A DNA stretch of 64,000 bases from the NCBI GenBank assembly GCA_026686845.1, contig JAIVEN010000024.1, forward strand, positions 3,583,501 through 3,647,500, written 5' to 3'. The notes under the pieces were generated by a model. The model was given only the letters and a program-made list of their open reading frames with translations. It ran no database searches and was not told the DNA's origin. Origin of the DNA: Adenanthera pavonina (taxonomy: Eukaryota > Streptophyta > Magnoliopsida > Fabales > Fabaceae). This document shows positions 34,080-45,480 of this stretch, piece by piece. Within the stretch, counting starts at the first letter, position 1; each line of letters opens with the position of its first letter. Made by a program: the position numbers and the translations under genes.

Positions 34080-35543
34080 CATCTTTACATTAACATGACA
34101 TGTCCACAATACATATCAAACATCATGTGAAGCTCAAAGGAACATAATTACATAAATATACAACTTCACAATTTTACACTAAATTTTGAATAACAAGGCA
34201 AAAAGAAACACAAGTTCCATTAATAACTTAATCATCACTATCCTCCTCTTTGACCTTTTCCTTCCTTTGATCCTAGCATGTTAGTGTTGGGATAATGAGA
34301 TCATAAAATCCTAGTAGCAAAATACATTTCAAACATTTATATTATCAAGCATGCCATGAAACATCATTTAATTAACATTAAGACATATAACACCATATTG
34401 TCAATAAAAATTTTAGCAGAGTTTTCTCTTAGAAAATGGACATTTCAAACAAAGCTTTCACATTAGAAATAGCCAAAATCAGTCACCAATCATCAAAACA
34501 ACAATATCGCAAGTCATAGAACATCATAAAGCATAACAAAATAACATAATGCAAGAAATATAAATTTTGCTACCTCTTGAAACTTTTTGTTATACCACTT
34601 GGTTTCAATTCTTTCATTTTCTTTCTTGTGCCTTCCCAAACCTAAATACATCATCATACACTTGCTAAATTCCATTAGCTACATCATAAACAATCAGATA
34701 AACCCTAAAATTCTGTATTCTTTATCTTTCCCTTTTTTTTTTAAAACCTAGCTTGTCTTTCATGCAAGAGAAATCCATTCTTACCATTAGATTCTTGAAA
34801 TTCCAGCTCCTTCACCACCTTCTCTCTTGGCTGAAAATGACCCTAGGTGAGCAAGAGTAGGAATTTCTTTGCAACTTTCTATAAAACTCATGAAATCATG
34901 CTTCTAGCAACTTGTTCATGCTTTCTCCTAGGTTTATTGCATGAAAACACTTCCCCTTCCTTTTCCCCATGCATGGCCGAAATTTTAACCTTAAGAAGAG
35001 GAGGAGAAAAACTCACAATCCTAACTCAAACATACTAGACTTGAGTCATAAAACCTAGAGAGTTAGGAGAAGAAACTTACATCTTGAAGCCTTGGTTTTT
35101 CTCTCTTCCTTTTCCTCCTTCTTTCTCACGTTTTCTTCCTACTTCTTGTGCAAAAAATTTTGATCTCACTTCCTCTCTTTCTTCCTCTCACTAAGTCGGC
35201 CAAGGGAAGGAGCATATATAAAAATGTAAAGCCCATAATTTTTATCCAAGTGTCCAAAGAGATTATGGCCAAAATTAATTCCTTCTTAAGGTTAAACTCT
35301 TTAAAATATTAAAATAATCTTTCCAACATGTGAGGGAATTTTTGGCTAATAACGAGGAACCATATCCCTTCATACAACATATTTTTTCTAGTCCAAATAT
35401 ATCTTATACTGGTTACTTTTTGTCTGGACAGTTTAATGGTTTTTTACAGTATAATCTAATACTGTTTATTTGTTAAAATATATAGGATTACTCTCGTTTG
35501 GAATGTGTACTGTCTTTAATAACTGTCTGAAATTGTATTTTTA
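34080..35543 (-). mobile_element. Reversed L2 LTR, left part, split by a solo LTR
   Basis: The order of words matches other reversed L2 copies: AAACATCATGTGAAGCTCAAAG, split by one change, near 34110; ATATAACACCATATTG near 34385; and TCTTAGAAAATGGACAT near 34429. It continues after the inserted solo LTR at 37218. The LTR 3' end (about 0.9 kb) is missing. Confidence 0.65.
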
Positions 35544-35548
35544 TATGG
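35544..35548 (+). repeat. Target site duplication TATGG, left
   Basis: TATGG directly precedes the LTR at 35549 and is repeated at 37213-37217 directly after its end. Confidence 0.9.
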
Positions 35549-37212
35549 TGTTGAATCTAGAGTTTTGATGATTCCAAACCAACATTCAAGAGCTTGGAAT
35601 GAAGATATCAAAGGAGCTTAAAATGTTTCAAGTGAAGAAGTTCTGAGTAATCTGTGCAAGATTTGTTGTAGGACCATTAGTTATGTTTAAATATGGGTAA
35701 AAGACTTTGATTTGATGAAAAGATGTTTTAAAACCTTGATTTTATGTTAAATAATGAAATATTTGAAAAACACCCACCAACAGATAAAGTTTGAAAATTT
35801 TATATTGAACTGTCATATTGGAAATTCGAACTTTGGCTTTGGAAATTCAAATTTCGAGCTAAAACTAAATAAGTCTGAAGAGATGCCTCTCTGACAGACG
35901 AATTTTGATTTTCCAAAATTCAAATTTTCATAAGTGTCTGAAAGAAGCTTTTGAGCAACAGACGAACTTTGGGTTTTGAACATTCGAATTTCAGACAAAA
36001 TGAAACTTATGAAAACTGAAGAAATTCATCTGAAACAATGTTAAAGTTCATCTGAAAGTAAGATTATATTGAGTTTTAAAAATTGCTCTCTTACAGACAA
36101 ACTTTGAACATGGAAATTCAAATTTCAGAAGCTAAAGTTGTGAGTCTGTTGAAATGATATAATGACATACAAAGGACAGTGTTTACAAATTCGAATGTTG
36201 AAGTAAATCTGAAAAGAGGTCTCTCTGACAGATGAACTTCACTATTTTAAAATTTGAATTTTGAAAGAAAATGAACTACTGTGCTTCTTGAGCATGCTGC
36301 GGACAGACGAATTTTGGGGTTCCAAAATTCAAATTTCGAGGGCACTGTAGCAAATCGAAAATACTGTTCACACTTAATAAAAAACTTTCTTCTTGAAAAT
36401 TCGTATGTCACAACATGGAAACATTTTCTAAGTTTCAAAATTTGAATTTCACTTCATGAACAGACGAACTTCGGTATTTCAACGTTGAAAGCTTTAACCT
36501 TCGGTTCCTTCGAAATTCGTCTGTTGACAAAATCTATTCGAATTTCAGTATGTCAGAAGCATTAAATGCAGTTGGTTAACAGATAGTTTTTCAGAGTAAC
36601 CATTGGATAACTTCCCCAACGGATAGATTTTGTCTCTAATGAATAGTTGGGACCTAAATCTATAAATACAACATCATTTGAAGTTGTGGGTAACGAATCA
36701 AACTTTGTATATACTGAAATTCTGCCAAATCTTGTACTCAAAGACTTTTACCCTCTTACTTCAATACTTGTACTTCTACTTTCATATTCACTCTATTCTA
36801 AAGAGTTTCATCTTTGTAAACAATCTAATCTTCATCTGGAAGATAGATTTTCTTGTGAGGGGATATCACAAGGGATTGGGAAGCACTTTGTGAAAGTGCA
36901 AAGAGTGATTAAGTGAGCTCTAGAAAACAGAGCACAAGCTGTGTACTGTGGCATTAGCAAGAAGCTCGTTGAATTCTTGCAGTATAGTGGAAAATCTCAA
37001 GTGGTGACTTGGGGACTGGACGTAGGTCAAGTGGAGAGACCGAACCAGGATAAATATCAGAGTTTTTCTTCTCCCTATCTCTACTCTTTCATCTTACTGC
37101 TTTATACTCTATTTTTCTATCATACCTTGCATTCTTCATTATTTTCACCTTGTGCAGAAAATTTTTAATCTTCCCAATTCACCCCCCTCTTGGGAAGTTA
37201 GCCTAACTAACA
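35549..37212 (+). mobile_element. Solo SIRE-like LTR (1664 bp)
   Basis: It starts TGTTGAATCTAGAG and ends GCCTAACTAACA. It is flanked by identical 5 bp duplications TATGG, with no internal domain. It matches the 728-2370 LTR throughout. Solo LTRs form by recombination between the two LTRs of one element, so a complete SIRE-like element once sat here inside an L2 LTR. Confidence 0.92.
36661..36668 (+). promoter_or_regulatory. TATA box of solo LTR
   Basis: TATAAATA is preserved at the same place as in the LTR at 728-2370, so the LTR may still be able to start transcription rightwards. Confidence 0.55.
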
Positions 37213-37217
37213 TATGG
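37213..37217 (+). repeat. Target site duplication TATGG, right
   Basis: This is the second copy of the TATGG duplication of the solo LTR. Confidence 0.9.
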
Positions 37218-37652
37218 GGCCTAGATGCTTTTCTTTTTACCTTTTCTATTGTTGTGGGGCCCACAATACCTTATTCTTTATACTGTTAATTTTACTGCAT
37301 TTTGTCATCTATATCAGCTCAAATTAATCCTTTTGAACTCAATACACTCTTCTAATAAATCCGGTATGTCAAGAGGTCTATTTTGACATATATATATATT
37401 ATTTTTCTAAAATTTTCAGAATTAATTCCAATTAATAACCAAATTTGGAATTTATTTCGGTTAAGGACCAAATTTAATTCCTTCTAAAGTTCATATTGGA
37501 AATTAATTCCATTTAAGGACCAAATATGGAAAATTACCATTTTTCCCTTTATAGCATTCAAACACTGTATCACATAATATATCTTTTCTAATAATGCTTT
37601 TATCATCACATTGTCATGCATCTTATAACTTTTAGTCAATTAGGGATGTTAT
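37218..37652 (-). mobile_element. Reversed L2 LTR, right part
   Basis: It continues the LTR interrupted at 35543 and ends TTAGGGATGTTATA, the counterpart of TTAGGGATGTGACA at 22456. It contains repeated AAGGACCAAAT words near 37465 and 37518. Confidence 0.6.
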
Positions 37653-38093
37653 ATCTCAACTTCTCAATTTTTTTTTGGATTGATTTTATTGATTAGTTTT
37701 CTCTGAAGATATGTTGGACCATATCTATTTGTAATAATTTGAAATTTAAGATGTAAATGTGAATTTCCTTCATGTTTCTCTAATGAATGATTATTTACGA
37801 GTTACAATAGACTGTTTTGCTTGTTATCTTTGCATTCTGATTTACAAATTGTTAAAAAAACAAAACCAAAGAGTAAAATTTGGTTGGTTGGATTAGAAAG
37901 CAAGAAATCCTATCCAATTTTTGAAGAATTTGAGCTAAAATAGATCAATTGGGTCTTTAGCATAAACAAGATAGTTTTCTAATTTAGAGATTATTTGATC
38001 TAAGTAATTAACAAAGATTATCTCATTATATCACAAATTCAAATACTTTAGCATGCAAATCGATGAATGAGTCAGTGTTGTGTTATTGATTTA
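37653..38093. other. AT-rich sequence without recognisable TE
   Basis: No gene or repeat family seen elsewhere in the window is found here. This and 38936-39100 are the best candidates for older host intergenic DNA. Confidence 0.4.
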
Positions 38094-38935
38094 CATTACA
38101 AGAAAAATTGATATTAGTGATAGACAAATTTGTCACTGAAAGACAAATTTGTCACCAACTTTGGATTTAGTGACCGAAATTTGTTAGAAATATGGTGTCA
38201 CTAATTCAAGAAATTGATACATATCCATCACTAATTTTGTCACTAATTCAAGAAACCTATCTATCACTGATTTTTTTGTTGAGTCTTTTGTTTAAAAAAA
38301 AATTTACCATTTTGTTACTTCTTTTCCCTCTCCAAGTTTCAACTCATAACCTCCACCACCCATGTTCTTGTAATTTTATTGAGAGATTGCATTTCAAGTC
38401 TTGAACCAAAACCTCTAATGCTTGAAGCCTTAAATACCCTTATAGTGACAATTGAGTTATGAGAATTATTCACTCTTTACACTCGAATTTTAATTTATAT
38501 ACATTATTTAATTGGAAAATGAAAAATTTAGCATGAATTTGCTTTTTTTATTTTAATCAAAAGTTTGATACACTAATACACTAAATTTATGTTTAATTTT
38601 TTATTTTAACTTTTGTAATTTTGATAATTCAAAAAGACGTCACTAATCTATCACTAAATTTAAAAATTGTGACAACATAGCAGTGGATGCATACTATCAC
38701 TAATTGTGTGAAACTGAAAGAAAAAATATGACAATATTCAATGTTTGTCACTAATCTATCAGTAATTATTAGTTTTAGTAACGAAAATTAGTGACAAGAG
38801 ACTTTCTATCACTAAATGTGTAAATTTTGAATCGAAAATGATGACTTTCACAATTTGTCACTAACCTATAAATTTAGTGATAGAATTCTGTCTATCACAA
38901 AAATTCCATCATTAATTATAATTTTTCTAGTTATG
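38094..38935. mobile_element. CACTA-like non-autonomous DNA transposon
   Basis: The left end reads CATTACAAGAAAAATTGATA and the right end, reversed, reads CATAACTAGAAAAATTATAA, an imperfect terminal inverted repeat like the CACTACAAGAAA start of plant CACTA elements. Many subterminal words of the type GTCACTAAT, TATCACTAA and TAGTGA occur on both sides (near 38120-38270 and 38630-38900). Such clustered subterminal motifs bind transposase in CACTA elements. There is no transposase; the open frame at 38192-38404 is judged to be chance. The target duplication is not clear (TTA is possible on both sides). Confidence 0.55.
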
Positions 38936-39986
38936 AATTATAAGTATATTACTAAACCTTAATTTGATTTATATAAACTTGATTTTAAAATTGAAAGTGG
39001 GAACTCATCTTTTTTGAGGTTAGACAAAAATTTGGATTTTTTGGTTTGTTTGTGAAAAATTGTGTCTTGTGATGATTACACCTAGTTTCATTAGTAAAAG
39101 CATAGCTCACTTTCATTGGCTCAGGTTCAATACAAGATCTTTAAACTAGTCCATGCTCACCATTACTTAGCTCATAGCTCTTACCTAACTACTACTTATA
39201 ACCTAGTATAAGATGATAAGGTTGAATCCACTCATGTCCATAGCGGTGCTTCACCAAGTCACGAAACTTGTCACTAACTCGCCCTCAAGCCATGTCCCCA
39301 TGCAAGGGTAATAAACTCCACCTCATTCTGGACATACAAGATTGAGGCAAAATAATGAACAGAGAATGTTTCTTGGCCTAGATGTACTCTTATGATCTCC
39401 AAGTTAGTCTCACATTCCTCTAGCACTATCTAGCCTTCTTTCCCAACTAAAAATTTCATATTGTTCCTTTGCTTCAAAGTGCTAACCTCAATTCCATATA
39501 GACCCTCAGTCAGTCAAGTCACTCTTTGTATTTTGTAGGATCCATCTCACCTTCAAAATGGACTCCCCATGGTTCTTCAATTGCTTTAAGCTGCCTTAGC
39601 TTTCCTTCCTCAAGACTTAGTTCGATTTATCATACTTCTAGCCCTCGTAGCTACCAAAACCTCATGCAATTCAATGTCTTCTCCTTATTCCTTATGATTA
39701 GGGGTATTCTACTTTCATTAATCTAGCCACCCTTCCACCTGAATGGGCATTTCTCCAACCATGTACTCAGTCCTTCGAACCTAAGATCTTCATGTGCAAT
39801 TCCCTTCAAAAGGTCTTCATCAATTTGGCCTACCATGGTGAACCATGCGTTATGCAAAACAAAACAACACACTTCAATTATAGGGTTCTATTTTAGCATA
39901 GAACAAGGGATATAAGAGTACATATATATTAATAAAGTACCAAGTATACCTACATGCATATATGAACACAAACACAATGGCTCATT
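38936..39986 (-). other. Degenerate leader or gag region of a reversed gypsy element
   Basis: Its position directly inside a reversed PBS (39987-40001) implies the 5' internal region of an element on the minus strand, at least from about 39100. I could not recognise a gag motif in any frame, and the frames are short. It may be a leader, a much decayed gag, or replaced sequence. Confidence 0.35.
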
Positions 39987-40001
39987 GCTCTGATACCAAA
40001 A
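39987..40001 (-). promoter_or_regulatory. Primer binding site of a reversed gypsy element
   Basis: On the minus strand TTTTGGTATCAGAGC matches the tRNA-Met type PBS exactly in its core. It abuts the L1-type LTR to its right. Confidence 0.75.
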
Positions 40002-40309
40002 TATATCATCCTAAAGATTTGTGACCGAAGCAACCATCACAAAATCAATCACACAACACTAGAGAGATTATAAGTAACACATGGATTCTTTTCAACCAAG
40101 ACGTAATCAGAAAATGGCCCGAAAGGACATTTCGGGATAAGGAAAGACTCAGGAAAAAAGGTTAGACATGACTGAAAGACCATGCAACTATGCAATATAC
40201 AGATCAAGGAAGACAAAACTCATCCACAGTGTCATGGCTCAAAGGTATTGCTGCAACGCCAATTAGTATTGTACATATTAGCATTTTACTAATATGTTGA
40301 GTGAATTTT

Positions 40310-40611
40310 GGATGCATATAACTTCCTACTCAAACTTCCAATTGACATGATTTTAAAGCCTACAAGTCACACTACTCCTTCTCTAACTACGAGTGCAAAC
40401 TACACCTCAAAATTCCTTTCTGAGGAGAATCTAGATGGCCGAGACTTAAATGGCCTTTTTGGATGTGCATAACTTCCTACTTGAACTTCCAATTGACATG
40501 ATTTTAAAGCCTACAAGTCACACTACCCTTTCTCTAACTACGGGTCCAGACCACACCTCAAAATTCCTCTGTGAGAAGAATCACGATGGCCTAGACTTAA
40601 ATGGCCTTTTT
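40310..40611. repeat. 151 bp tandem duplication in LTR
   Basis: Unit 1 is 40310-40460 and unit 2 is 40461-40611. Both start GGATG and contain AACTTCCTACT, then CCAATTGACATGATTTTAAA, and end AAATGGCCTTTTT. A third, more diverged copy lies at about 41197-41350. Confidence 0.85.
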
Positions 40612-42075
40612 GGGCTAAACCACGACACTAACACTACTTAGCACCAATCCACTAAGCTTTTGTACTCTAAATCTATTCTCACACATTACAACTGACTCAA
40701 AAACACTGTCCAACGAGGTTACACCTCAAGGAACCATTTCCATTAAAATTTGACCCCCTCAAGCCATAAATCCCTCTAATGAATTACATGCTCATTTTGA
40801 CCATAATCTACCAATCATCAAAACCAACCTTGTAAACCACTTAAACTTATTGAAATACATATGGACTAACCATGCCTGAGGTCCAACTCATTACATTGAA
40901 AATAAGCCATAACCCCCAACATACAACACCCTATGACTCAGGACCAAAAATGTTACATGAAGATAACATGATTCAATAAGGAATACGACATAAATGAAAA
41001 ATGATCAAAAGGAAGACACTAAAGGTGAGAAACAAGAGGAGAAACAGAGAAACTGGGGTTAGACATGATCTATAATTGCATGACAAGAAAAATGAGGAAG
41101 ACTAGTCTCCCTTGTGGCACTGTAGCTCAGGGATATGGCGCTGTGGTGCCACGCTCTGCTGTTTTGATAGCAATTTCCTATGAAATCTGGCGAACTTTTG
41201 ACATGCATAACTTACTACCTGTAACTCTAATTGACACAATTTCAAAGTTTGCAGGTCACTCTAAACCTCCTCTAACTACAGGTGTAAACACATTCCAAAA
41301 TTTCTCCGTATGGAGATTTTGGACACATGCGACCGAAATTGTCATTTTTGGTGAAAATTTTACTTTAACACCTTCCTAATTTCAAATTGCACACCATTTG
41401 ACCATTGGATCTTTTCCAACAGTTTAAAATCACCTAACAACATTATCCAAGGTGGTCACACCCTAAGGAAACCACTTCCTTAAGATTTGATCCCCTTGAA
41501 CCCTAAACTGAACTAATGAGTTACATATCCATTTTCTCCAGAACTTACCAAATCTCTAGCTTAAACTCATAAACCACTCATACTCATCAAAACATACATG
41601 GGCCACCCATTGCTTGAAACTCGCTACGACAACAAAAGGGCACAAAGCCAGACATACTAAAACAATCACTACATCAATCCTTACAAAAACATCGAGATGG
41701 TTTAGACTACAATTCCATTCATACATACAACCATACAATGACTTATTGTACACCTTTGTACCTGAGATAGCCTCGATCAACCTTGAGGTTATAAGTAACA
41801 TAAGTTAGACATAAGGGACAAAGATACACAAACAGTCCCTAGAAAACAAATGAATAACAAATATAGATGACATCATGTGGTGTCCTACACTTGGAACAAT
41901 ACTAAACTTAACATGCATTATCAAATAAAAACATATTAACATAGGTAATTAGATATCATGTATGTCCTCGATCAGTCTCCTCTACTCCTTGCTAGAGCTA
42001 GATTCCATTATTGTAAATGTTTTCCCATGAGGGATAAGACAAACATCCTAATTACTAGGGATAATTATAAAATAA

Positions 42076-42080
42076 GAGGT
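42076..42080 (+). repeat. Target site duplication AGAGG, left
   Basis: AGAGG directly precedes TGTAACATCCC at 42081 and is repeated at 45013-45017. Confidence 0.88.
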
Positions 42081-45012
42081 GTAACATCCCAAGAAAGTTA
42101 AAATATCTAGAGATGCATAGGAAATTTACAAAAATGGATAAACACCGTTTTGCGTGAAATAGGGCAAAGAGGTGATTTTTCCCGATTGAACAGAAAAATG
42201 AGAAAATTATATTTTTGCACATAAAGAAGTTCAAAAATGACATCCATGGCCTAAAGCATAAAATTCACATGAAGTCAAAGTGCAAAAGCCATTGGGAAAA
42301 ATTACACCTAATGACCCAAAAGTTTCAGAAATTATAATTAACCCCGGGTTAGGGGTAATTTTGTAAATATATAAAATTACTGTCAAAACGAAGCCCTCGA
42401 AGAGAGAAGTCCAATGGTATATGACACTGAGGGTTAATATTCAATGATAAAGAAATAATCAGCACCGAGTGTCTAAAAGTAACAGTAAAGTGATAAAGTA
42501 AACTGTGGGCCCTACAGACAATTAAAAAGAAACTGAGACAGGATATGGACCATACACAGATATTATTTGGGATAGGATAATTAAGAAAATATAAAAATAA
42601 AATTGGAATAGTCTTGTAGCCCAAAAATGCTAATTTACTATAAAAAGTGATTTTATCGGTATAGTTAAAAATTACCTGGTTCAGGATATATCTAGACTAG
42701 AAAAAATTGAACAATTTTGGGACACTCAAAGCTCTCCTATGCATGACATTTCAGCTCATTTTTTTGTCCAAGACTTCTCATGGAAGGCATGCCAAAAACT
42801 TGTAAAGGAAGTTGTTGACTTTTGGTTAAAAAATTGATTAAAGTTAATTATGCAATTAGTGAGCTAATTAAGCAATTAACCCCTCCTTTCTCTTCATTTC
42901 TGATGTGAGGTCTGAAATAGAAAAGCAAAGCAAGAAAGCACAAGAAAGAAAGAGAGAAAAGAGAGGAAGAAGAAGAAGGAACTCCAAGAAATCCAAAGCT
43001 CAAGTTGTTGGTAAGTGATTCCGTCTATCCTAGCTTGTGATTTCAAGTAGATGGTGATAGTTTCATGGAGTATATTTCTTCCCCTTCTCAAGATGAATTT
43101 TTTCCAAACCTTAAATCATGAAAGGAATGAGTTTTGGTTTGCCAAACTTAGGAGAAATCATCAACTAGTCAAGAGAACATAATTTCATGGAGTAGTTTGT
43201 TGTATTGCAAAGTAAATCATTTTTCCTTCTTTCTCCATGAATTTTGATCAGACTAGGGTTCCATTTAGGGTTGGAATTTCATAAATTGGACCTCAAAAAT
43301 GGGTTCTTCATGGTCCAAAACCTTAAGAACAAGTAATGATTTCAAGTTAAAGCATAAGGATAGTTAATTGGAAAATCAAGGGTTATATGAGACTTTGTGA
43401 GTGAGCCCTACGAATAAATGGCTTAAGTAGCTAATTGATTATGTATTTAGGTTTGAGGGAGCCTAAGGAAACTTATGGAAGTGGTAGAAAGAGGTGGAAC
43501 CAAAAGAAAAGCCAAGAGGATTCACAAAGGTACAATTTACCTATTCTTGCCTTATATTGTCATATGATTTTCAATGAATTTGATGACTTGCCTATTGTTT
43601 GATATGACTATTTGTGATGCTTTGAGAATGTTGGCTGAGTTAATTAAGGGATTTTGAGACCCCGAGATGTCCAAAATACAAAATGAAACTCTGTCAAAAT
43701 TTTTGTAAAATATTATGGCATAAATGTTTAAAAGTATTCACTTGATATTTTATGATGATTATATGCTTAATGTGATTGCATGAATGGTGATTTCTACTGA
43801 GATTCTTTGAACCTCACCCCTCCTTCAATGACTAACCATACTAGGGAGAACCAATGCAAAAGAGCTAAGGAAGGAGCAAAAGGCATGAAGAAGAAAATGA
43901 TGAGTTGTTGATGTGCAAGTTGTCATGTTATGATATGAATTGTTATTTGTGCCTTGTTTTATTTGAAGTTGTAAAATAGTGAATATTATGTTAATGTTGT
44001 AGAAAATGTATGATAATTTCCAGTTCTAGATGTTGGAATATGAAGTTATATTCTACCAAGTTACATGCCAAAATGAGTTCATTTGCATGGGTTTTGGCAA
44101 GTAATTTGCAATATAGGTTGAAACAGGGCATTTCCATATGGGTCTACTTATCTCATCCTTTTTCTATATTTAATGTTAGGTTAGGTTTCTAGAATTTTTA
44201 AACCAGATAGAGCACATGTCAAGCTTTAAATGACACCTAATTCACACCAGTTGGAGTTGTATACAATTAATGGTGATTTTTCAAAGTTAAGGTTTAGAAC
44301 ATGGCAGGAATGGGAAAACTGAAAACTGAAAGTTAGGTACTGGAAAATTCAAAAGATAATATAAAATTTTACAAAGCTCCAAAAATTTAGTGGTTTATAT
44401 GTAAAAAAATGTATATGTTTTAAGTTTCATATGCCACTAATATGGAGGTAAATGGAGCTATATAATAGAAGATATGGAGATTTTCCCAAAACTATTCCAG
44501 TAAGAGTTGGATTCTGACCTTTTACAATTTAAGTTAATGTTATGCCCTGTGTAAGTGAAATAAATGCATAATAAAAATATTTATATAAATAGACATATAG
44601 AGATTTTAAATGACATAGATTATGCATGATTTGGTCATGAATAGAATGAAATATGATTTTTCAAAATTGAGGTCAGAAAACTAGAAGGTAGAAAAATGAC
44701 CAAATGAACAGTAAAATCCACGAAATTTACTGCATGAATTGGCCCAATAAAGTTACTGTTTTATATTTTTTTCCATGTATATATGAATTTAATAAAATTT
44801 TAGAGACTTAAATCACCTCAAGATGATTTGTCTAGATTTAGTTATGGATTTTTAAAGTTTATCGGGTAAAATGGAAATTGCCAAAGGAACAGTACCCTGA
44901 ATTTTGAAAAATTCTAATTTTATTATATTATGATTTTAGTTTATAAACCATGATGAAAGGCATCTAAAATGATCTAATACGTGGAAAATGAGCCCTAATA
45001 TAAGGTGTTACA
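42081..45012 (+). mobile_element. Complete solo L2 LTR (2932 bp) with target duplication
   Basis: It begins TGTAACATCCCAAGAAAG and ends CTAATATAAGGTGTTACA. It is flanked by AGAGG at 42076-42080 and 45013-45017. No internal domain, PBS or PPT is present. It is the best reference copy of the L2 family and shows that L2 integrates with a 5 bp duplication, as LTR elements do. The inner ends TGTAACA and TGTTACA are inverted repeats. Its insertion splits an older reversed L1-type LTR. Confidence 0.92.
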
Positions 45013-45480
45013 AGAGGTTTCACTATAAAAAGGTTTCACATACATTTCAAGCATTACAAGTCAAGTACACAGTTCTATATATAGATATATATATATAATT
45101 ACACTAATACAATATGCAATATGCAAAATGCATGATATGTAAAACTCATGACGATCACTGTAGGAACCATGAGCTAGTTATTAATGCAAAGTAACTTTGA
45201 TAAGTAGCCCCTTTCCAACAATTGGTGAAGGTTGATTCCAGGGCACTACAATGCTCACTACTAGTAGTCATAACCCTGCAAAAAGTCATTCTACTAATGA
45301 GTAGATCATGGTTCCCCTTCCCCTGGACCACTCGAATTAATGGTGATTCAGGGAAGATACATGGTATCCCTTGTCATGAGGGTATCAATTTAATATTTTT
45401 ACTAGGATGCAAATGAATAATAGTTAGTGGCAAGTGCAACCTAGGTCATTCTCACCAAAGGAATGAATGGAATGTGATTA
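45013..45480 (-). mobile_element. L1-type gypsy LTR, reversed, right part
   Basis: It resumes after the AGAGG duplication. It includes CCTTTCCAACAATTGGTGAAG near 45212, split by one change, and CCCCTGGACCACTCGAATT near 45320. These are the reverse of the L1 blocks at about 17660 and 17540. The LTR start was not found; similarity fades near 45420-45480. Confidence 0.65.

Larger units (their letters stand above)
40003..42080 (-). mobile_element. L1-type gypsy LTR, reversed, left part
   Basis: Similarity to the reverse of the L1 LTR (16340-19149) is clear in blocks: GCATAACTTACTACCTGT and TCCGTATGGAGATTTTGGAC near 41205-41330, and ACACCCTAAGGAAACCACTT then AAGATTTGATCCCCTTG near 41458-41500. 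The LTR carries two internal duplications: a 151 bp tandem pair at 40310-40611 and a longer pair of about 0.89 kb. It is split at 42080 by an L2 LTR with a target duplication and continues at 45013. Confidence 0.7.

Noticed and set aside
33996..34080. A short frame starting MDELND as an exon
   Set aside because: It is too short and lies between LTR fragments. I could not find flanking exons.
38192..38404. A 70-codon frame inside the CACTA-like element as a possible transposase remnant
   Set aside because: It is made mainly of the subterminal TCACTAA repeats and a T-rich tract. It has no transposase motif.
41065..41379. A 104-codon plus-strand frame
   Set aside because: It runs antisense through a reversed L1-type LTR, and its sequence follows the LTR alignment.
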